Source: Litoreibacter ponti
GTDB taxonomy: Bacteria > Pseudomonadota > Alphaproteobacteria > Rhodobacterales > Rhodobacteraceae
Direction of reading: 5' to 3'
Assembly (NCBI RefSeq): GCF_003054285.1
Contig: NZ_QBKS01000001.1
Span: 992,001-1,056,000 of the forward strand
DNA: 64,000 bases
A program made the position numbers and the translations under genes. This document shows positions 59,449-64,000 of this stretch, one piece after another. The notes beneath the pieces are model-generated. The model was not told the origin of the DNA. It saw only the letters and a program-made list of their open reading frames with translations, and ran no database searches. Numbering within the stretch: position 1 is the first letter of the stretch; each line of letters opens with the position of its first letter.

Positions 59449-60431
59449 GCGGCGGTCCCCCGATCGTGATCATCGAGCAAGGGATGGTGGCACCGCACCA
59501 AGTGTCCCGCGTCCGGCGTTGTCGGGTCGGGGACGGCAGCACAGGCGGGGCCAGCCCGGTCACATCTTGGCTGAAAAGCGCAACCAGTCGGCAGGTTCAT
59601 CGGCAACGGCGCCATACCCCGGATCTGGGTCAAACGGGTGCCACGCGCGTTGCGCGACGGGGCGGACCCGATGAGCCCGGCGGTGTATGGATGCAACGGC
59701 CTGTTCACAACCTGATCGGTCGTGCCCATCTCGACGATCCGGCCCGCATACATCACCGCAACCCGATCTGCGAGCCCGGCCACCACCGCAAGGTCGTGCG
59801 TCACCCAGATCATTGCCGTGTTGTGCTCGGCCACGAGCTTCTGCACCTCAAAGAGGATCTGCGCCTGGATCGTCACGTCGAGCGCCGTGGTCGGCTCGTC
59901 CGCAATGATCAGGTCCGGCTGGTGCAAAAGCGCGATGGCGATGGCAACCCGCTGTCGCATACCGCCGGAGAATTGGTGGGGATAGCTCTTGAGGCGCTCG
60001 TCGGGGCTTGGAATGCCCACCTGGCCCAGCACATCGCGGCAGCGCTGCCGTGCGTCTTCGTCCGTCCACTTGCCATGTGCCCGAAGCGCCTCGATCATCT
60101 GCGTGTCGACGCGCAAAACCGGGTTCAGCGTCATCATCGGGTCCTGGAAGATCATCGCAATCCGCCGCCCGCGCAGGTCACGCATCTGGGGCTCGGGCAT
60201 CCCGACAAGGTCGCGGCCATCGAACTGGATCGCGCCTTCAACGATCCGACCGGGGTGATCGATCAACCCCATGATGGAAAAGCCGGTCACAGACTTCCCC
60301 GACCCGCTTTCGCCGACGATTCCAAGAATTTCGCCGCGCTGAAGGTCGAAGGAGACGCCATCGACCGACTTCACCACCCCCGCCTTGGTGAAGAAATGCG
60401 TCCGAAGGTTTTCGATGCTGAGCAGGCTCAT
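59445..60431 (-). CDS. Peptide ABC transporter ATP-binding protein (DppD/OppD type)
   Basis: A protein of 328 residues from the ATG at 60431. An upstream extension is open but low in quality. Walker A is GESGSGKSVTG, the signature is FSGGMRQRVAIAIAL, and Walker B is LIIADEPTTALDVT. The C-terminal segment has the Cys-containing oligopeptide motif (GCAFQPRCDRAGPAC). It pairs with the DppF-type subunit and is coupled to the upstream permease by a 4-bp overlap. Confidence 0.95.
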   Translation of the reverse strand: MSLLSIENLRTHFFTKAGVVKSVDGVSFDLQRGEILGIVGESGSGKSVTGFSIMGLIDHPGRIVEGAIQFDGRDLVGMPEPQMRDLRGRRIAMIFQDPMMTLNPVLRVDTQMIEALRAHGKWTDEDARQRCRDVLGQVGIPSPDERLKSYPHQFSGGMRQRVAIAIALLHQPDLIIADEPTTALDVTIQAQILFEVQKLVAEHNTAMIWVTHDLAVVAGLADRVAVMYAGRIVEMGTTDQVVNRPLHPYTAGLIGSAPSRNARGTRLTQIRGMAPLPMNLPTGCAFQPRCDRAGPACAAVPDPTTPDAGHLVRCHHPLLDDHDRGTAA

Positions 60432-61723
60432 CGGTTCAGCCTCGGGTTCAGAACATCGCGCAGCCGGTCGCCCACGAGGTTGATTGCGATGATGGTCAAA
60501 AGTAGCGCGATGCCCGGATACATGCTGATCCAATACCGCCCCGACAGCATGAACTCGAACCCGTTCGAGATCAGCAAGCCAAGGCTCGGCTCGGTGACAG
60601 GCAGGCCGATGCCCAGAAAGGACAGCGTTGCTTCCAGCGCAATGGCATTTGCCACCTGAACCGTTGCGACCACGATGATCGGTGGCAGGCAGTTTGGCAG
60701 CAGATGACGGAAGATGACCCGCGCTTTGGAAAGTGCAAGGCATTGTGCGGCTTCCATATATTCCTTGCCGCGCTCGACCAGCGCCACGGATCGGGCCGTT
60801 CGGGCAAAATATGCCCATTGCACGATAATAAGCGCAAGCATCACCTTCTCGACGCCCGATCCGAGGATCGCAAGCAGCATCAGCGCCACCAGAATGGTCG
60901 GAAAGCTGAGTTGCAGGTCGACGATCCGCATGATGACGGTCTCGATCCGCCCGCCGAAGAAGGCTGCAATCATGCCGAGGCTAAGGCCAATCAACATCGC
61001 GAAGAAGCAGCTGACCACGCCAACCGCCAAACTGGTGCGAAGGCCGTACATGATGGCCGAGAGCATGTCGCGGCCCTGGCCATCCGTGCCCAGCCAATAG
61101 GTCATCAGCGCCTCGCCCTCGGTCGCCTTGACGACCAATTCCAGTTCGAACGGGCGATCCAGAGCGCGGCGGGATGTCAGCGTGAAGTCTTCGAGCTCCG
61201 CAGCGTCAACGGTCCAGAAAGAGCGAAAGCTGTGTTTCTCGCCGATATTGAGCTCCGCACCCCGCGGCAGGTCATCGAGCCGGAGCGGCTCAAGCGGGAT
61301 ACCATCAAGGGGTGGATCGAATGTTAACCCGATAGCTACCGTCGCCTCATCCGCAAGCGGCGTCCAGGACAGGACCGCGCTGTCGACCGGCGCTTCCTCA
61401 GCAAAGGTGATCTCGGTACGGCCCTCGACATTGGGATCTATGGCAAGGGCCAGATCGGCCTCCCACGGATCGGTAGTCCGCTGGGAGCCAGGGGGCTGCC
61501 GGCTATCCTCCAGCCGTATCTCGGACAGGTCATAGGGGTTCTGCGGCGCGATCAACGGTGCGAAAACCGCGACCAGAATGATGAAGGACAAAATCGCCAG
61601 ACCCAGTACCGCGAGCGGACTTTCGATGAAGTCCTTCGCAATCCGGACGGCGGGCGGCACGGGCTTTGCGGCCTTCGGCTCGGAAAGCGGGATGCTTTGG
61701 GATGCGGGATCCAAGCTGCTCAT
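60428..61723 (-). CDS. Peptide ABC transporter permease (DppC type) with large loop insertion
   Basis: A protein of 431 residues, against ~290-300 for usual DppC. The first helix is at ~36-58 (LAVLGLAILSFIILVAVFA). The first periplasmic part then starts normally (PQNPYDL, LEDSRQPPGS), but the usual YWLGTDGQGRDMLS segment comes only at residue ~209. About 125 residues lie between, with beta-like sequence. The permease core with EYMEAAQCLALSKARVIF (EAA loop) is intact. The insertion could contact the binding protein. It overlaps both neighbours by 4 bp. Confidence 0.9.
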   Translation of the reverse strand: MSSLDPASQSIPLSEPKAAKPVPPAVRIAKDFIESPLAVLGLAILSFIILVAVFAPLIAPQNPYDLSEIRLEDSRQPPGSQRTTDPWEADLALAIDPNVEGRTEITFAEEAPVDSAVLSWTPLADEATVAIGLTFDPPLDGIPLEPLRLDDLPRGAELNIGEKHSFRSFWTVDAAELEDFTLTSRRALDRPFELELVVKATEGEALMTYWLGTDGQGRDMLSAIMYGLRTSLAVGVVSCFFAMLIGLSLGMIAAFFGGRIETVIMRIVDLQLSFPTILVALMLLAILGSGVEKVMLALIIVQWAYFARTARSVALVERGKEYMEAAQCLALSKARVIFRHLLPNCLPPIIVVATVQVANAIALEATLSFLGIGLPVTEPSLGLLISNGFEFMLSGRYWISMYPGIALLLTIIAINLVGDRLRDVLNPRLNR

Positions 61724-62697
61724 GCCTTTTGATCCGAAAGCCGGACGCGTGGGTCCAGAATGGCGTAGAGGATGTCGACGATGAGGTTGATCGTGATGAA
61801 CAGAAACACAATCACGATCAGATAGGCGACGATCACCGGACGATCGAGCTGGAAGATGCTGTCGATAATGAGCTTGCCCATGCCGGGCCACGCAAACACT
61901 GTCTCGGTCACGACGGCAAAGGCGATGACCGATCCGAACTCAAGCCCGATGATCGTGACCAACGGGATCATGATGTTTTTCAAGACGTGCAAACCGATGA
62001 CACGGCTGGGCTTCAGCCCCTTGGCGCGCGCGAACTTCACGTAGTCCAGATTGATCGTCTCACGCACAGAAGCGCGGGTCAGACGGATCACGAGACTGGT
62101 CTTGAAAAGCGCAAGATTGATTGCGGGCAGGATCAGATGGCTGAGCCCGTCCCAAGAAAAGAAACTGCTTTCGATGCCCAAAAATTCGCCGCGCTCGCCT
62201 CGGCCACCGGCGGGCAACCATTGCAAGATCACGGCAAACAGCATGATCAGCATCAGCCCTTGCCAGAAATTGGGCAGTGAAAAGCCGAAAATGGACCCGG
62301 TCATGATGGTCCGGCCGCCCCAGCTGTCGGGACGCAGACCAGCGTAAAGGCCCAAGGGGACACCGATGAAAATCGCGATGATCATGGCGCAGATTGCCAA
62401 CTCCATCGTCGCCGGGAAGCGGTCCAGCACAAGCTTCAACGCAGGCTCGCCGAAGACGAAGCTGGTGCCCAGATCGCCCTTGAGAAGATTGCCGAGGAAG
62501 GCGAGGTATTGCTGCGGCAAACTCTTGTCGAGACCAAGCCGCGCGATTGCCGCTGCGCGTTCCGCCTCGGTCGCGTCCTGACTGATCAGGATCTCGACCG
62601 GGTTGCCGATGGCGTAGACCCCGGCAAATACCAGCACCGTCATCACCGCGACGACGATCACGCTTTGAAGAAGCCTGCGAATGATGAAGACCGTCAT
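61720..62697 (-). CDS. Peptide ABC transporter permease (DppB type)
   Basis: A protein of 325 residues with six transmembrane helices. It starts MTVFIIRRLLQSVIVVAVMT, the usual opening of DppB. LGLDKSLPQQYLAFLGNLLKGDLGTSF (in part) and the EAA loop YVKFARAKGLKPSRVIGLHVLK are characteristic. With DppC it forms the membrane channel for peptides or similar solutes. It is separated from the binding-protein gene by 107 bp that contain a strong hairpin. Confidence 0.94.
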   Translation of the reverse strand: MTVFIIRRLLQSVIVVAVMTVLVFAGVYAIGNPVEILISQDATEAERAAAIARLGLDKSLPQQYLAFLGNLLKGDLGTSFVFGEPALKLVLDRFPATMELAICAMIIAIFIGVPLGLYAGLRPDSWGGRTIMTGSIFGFSLPNFWQGLMLIMLFAVILQWLPAGGRGERGEFLGIESSFFSWDGLSHLILPAINLALFKTSLVIRLTRASVRETINLDYVKFARAKGLKPSRVIGLHVLKNIMIPLVTIIGLEFGSVIAFAVVTETVFAWPGMGKLIIDSIFQLDRPVIVAYLIVIVFLFITINLIVDILYAILDPRVRLSDQKA

Positions 62698-62765
62698 GAC
62701 CGGGGACCCGCCTTACGCACTGACCGCCCGAAAACGATGTTCCCGGACGGCTGCAGAATGAAAGA

Positions 62766-62794
62766 AGCGGACCAGCCCATGCGGCCGGTCCGCT
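62766..62794 (-). terminator. Stable hairpin between binding-protein and permease genes
   Basis: AGCGGACCAGCC (62766-62777) pairs with GGCCGGTCCGCT (62783-62794), a 12-bp stem (one G-U pair in RNA) with a 5-base loop. On the minus strand it is followed by TTCTTTC. It lies 10 bp past the stop of the binding-protein gene. It probably slows transcription or protects the upstream mRNA, giving more binding protein than permease. It may be only a partial terminator. Confidence 0.6.
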
Positions 62795-62804
62795 CCATGC
62801 GAGC

Positions 62805-64000
62805 TTACTCGATCACCACGTTGGTGGGGCGGGTGTACTCATCCGTGCGCGGCGTATAGCTCAGACCCTTGCGCGTGCCCCAGGTGTTGACCTGGAAATG
62901 CGTCGGGATCAGGCCAACTTCGCGCATCGCGATTTCCGTGGCGCGGGCGAGCAGCGCGGCGCGCATGTCGTCATCCACGGTGTTGAGCGCCATCTGGAGT
63001 GTCGCATCGAACGGTGCGCTGGAGTAGCGGCCCCGGTTCGTCCGGCCAAGGCCCGTCTCGTCATTGCGCGTCGCCAGAAGCGCGCGGAGCGGTGAAGACG
63101 CCTCGCCCGTGCCCGATCCCCAGCCAACGAGCATCAGCGAGAACTCGGAGCCGTTCTCGTCCCCCGTCGCACGACCGAAATAGACCGACCGCGGCATGGT
63201 TTCGACCGCCGTCTCGATGCCAACGCGGGTGAGCATCTGCGCGATGGCCTGCGCGATCTGTTCATCGTTGATGTAGCGGTCATTGGGGCCGTGGATCGTC
63301 AGCTTGAAGCCGTCGGGGTAGCCCGCCTCGGCCAGCAACTGTTTTGCGCCCTCGGGATCGTATTCCAACACTTCGATGTTGTCGGAGACGCCGAAGAAGC
63401 CTTCGGGCAGCACCTGGCCGGCCGGGATCGCAATGCCTTCCATCACCTCTTCCACGATGGTGTCACGGTCAATCGCCATCGAGATGGCTTTGCGCACGTT
63501 GACGTCCTGCAGGGGGTTGAAGATCTCGTTGCCTTCATTGTCGGTCACGAAGGGCGAATAGACCCGGCGGCTGTCGACATGAAGGTAGATCACGCGGTTG
63601 GAGACACCTTGGCTCAGGACGATGTCGGGGTTGCCCTCCAACGTCGAGATGTCGGATGTCGGCACGCCCGAAATCACGTCAACGTCGCCCGCCAGAAGCG
63701 CCGCGACACGTGCGGCATCCGAGCTGATTGGCCGGTAGGTAACGGTGTCGAACTGCGGCGCACCGCCCCAGTAGTCCTGATTGGCCTCGAGAACGATGCT
63801 TTCGCCCGGCGTGTAGCTTACGAACTTGTAGGGACCACTGCCGATGCTTGCGGTGCCTGCATTGTAGTCCTCGGTCGTTGCATCGGGGTTCTCCGAGCTG
63901 ACGATCTGGATCGTCGACAGATCGATCGGCAGCAGCGGGTATGGGCCGTTCGTCCGTATCTGCATGGTGTAGTCATCAACGACGGTAATCTCCGCAATAC
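62805..64000 (-). CDS. Peptide ABC transporter substrate-binding protein (SBP_bac_5), N-terminal part outside window
   Basis: An open frame from the right edge to the stop at 62805, with 398 codons visible. The signal peptide and start lie outside. Motifs of the extracellular solute-binding family 5 are clear: TGPYPLLP-like NGPYPLLPID, GSGPYKFVSYTPGESIVLEANQDYWGG (in part), VRKAISMAIDRDTIVEEV and YDPEGAKQLLAEAGYPDGF. It is the periplasmic receptor for the DppBCDF-like proteins encoded downstream. The ligand cannot be read from the sequence. Confidence 0.93.
   Translation of the reverse strand, partial: IAEITVVDDYTMQIRTNGPYPLLPIDLSTIQIVSSENPDATTEDYNAGTASIGSGPYKFVSYTPGESIVLEANQDYWGGAPQFDTVTYRPISSDAARVAALLAGDVDVISGVPTSDISTLEGNPDIVLSQGVSNRVIYLHVDSRRVYSPFVTDNEGNEIFNPLQDVNVRKAISMAIDRDTIVEEVMEGIAIPAGQVLPEGFFGVSDNIEVLEYDPEGAKQLLAEAGYPDGFKLTIHGPNDRYINDEQIAQAIAQMLTRVGIETAVETMPRSVYFGRATGDENGSEFSLMLVGWGSGTGEASSPLRALLATRNDETGLGRTNRGRYSSAPFDATLQMALNTVDDDMRAALLARATEIAMREVGLIPTHFQVNTWGTRKGLSYTPRTDEYTRPTNVVIE

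Noticed and set aside
60432..60818. 129-codon extension of the DppD-type ATPase
   Set aside because: It overlaps the permease gene in another frame. The ATPase motifs begin just after the ATG at 60431, which has the usual 4-bp overlap.

Overview
The window is a GC-rich, gene-dense stretch of an alphaproteobacterial chromosome. The best fit is the Rhodobacteraceae/Roseobacter group. Evidence for this is the aa3-type ctaD followed by a DUF2244 gene and not by the rest of the oxidase operon, the glyQ / small membrane protein / glyS order with a PEP-utilising enzyme behind it, a SAM-II riboswitch in front of metZ, TRAP and peptide ABC uptake systems, and a DctP-type binding protein. The assignment rests on gene content and order read by eye; no search was run.

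Positions 1-28,600 are mostly housekeeping genes with small accessory insertions. They hold a D,D-carboxypeptidase tail, tmk-holB-tatD-MBL hydrolase in overlapping order, an AEC carrier, a Hint-domain protein, an outer-membrane barrel protein, tRNA-Leu(GAG), a peptidoglycan-binding protein, lipB, an ECF sigma/anti-sigma pair, a UDP-glucuronate decarboxylase-like SDR, and ctaD-DUF2244. Next come a LysR gene followed by two haloalkane dehalogenases of different subclasses and a MAPEG protein, then yqeY and carA. A glycosyltransferase with an N-terminal MshEN (c-di-GMP-binding) domain lies about 4 kb from a diguanylate cyclase. Two overlapping Lrp/AsnC genes are divergent from ilvC.

Positions 28,600-48,460 carry a small-membrane-protein gene, a DMT exporter, a folB-folP-glmM run, a cell-wall hydrolase, a divergent PPDK-like enzyme, glyS and glyQ, and a SPOR/peptidoglycan-binding protein whose trypsin-like domain has lost its catalytic triad. 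These are followed by a ThDP-dependent decarboxylase, TrkH, a GNAT acetyltransferase, metZ under a SAM-II riboswitch with a terminator-like hairpin, and folE2.

Positions 48,700-64,000 look like a catabolic/uptake island. It has a LysR regulator, a DUF1445 putative hydro-lyase, a complete TRAP transporter, a DUF2848 protein, two M20-type metallohydrolases, a succinylglutamate desuccinylase/aspartoacylase-like protein, and a complete peptide-type ABC transporter whose binding protein runs off the right edge. Together these suggest import and stepwise hydrolysis of an N-acylated or peptide-like amino acid. The substrate cannot be read from the sequence.

The most interesting signals are the MshEN-GT2 fusion with an exact 24-5-24 motif, the SAM-II/terminator arrangement, the PPDK-like enzyme with altered active-site loops, the pseudoprotease, the paired dehalogenases, and the 48.7-64 kb island.
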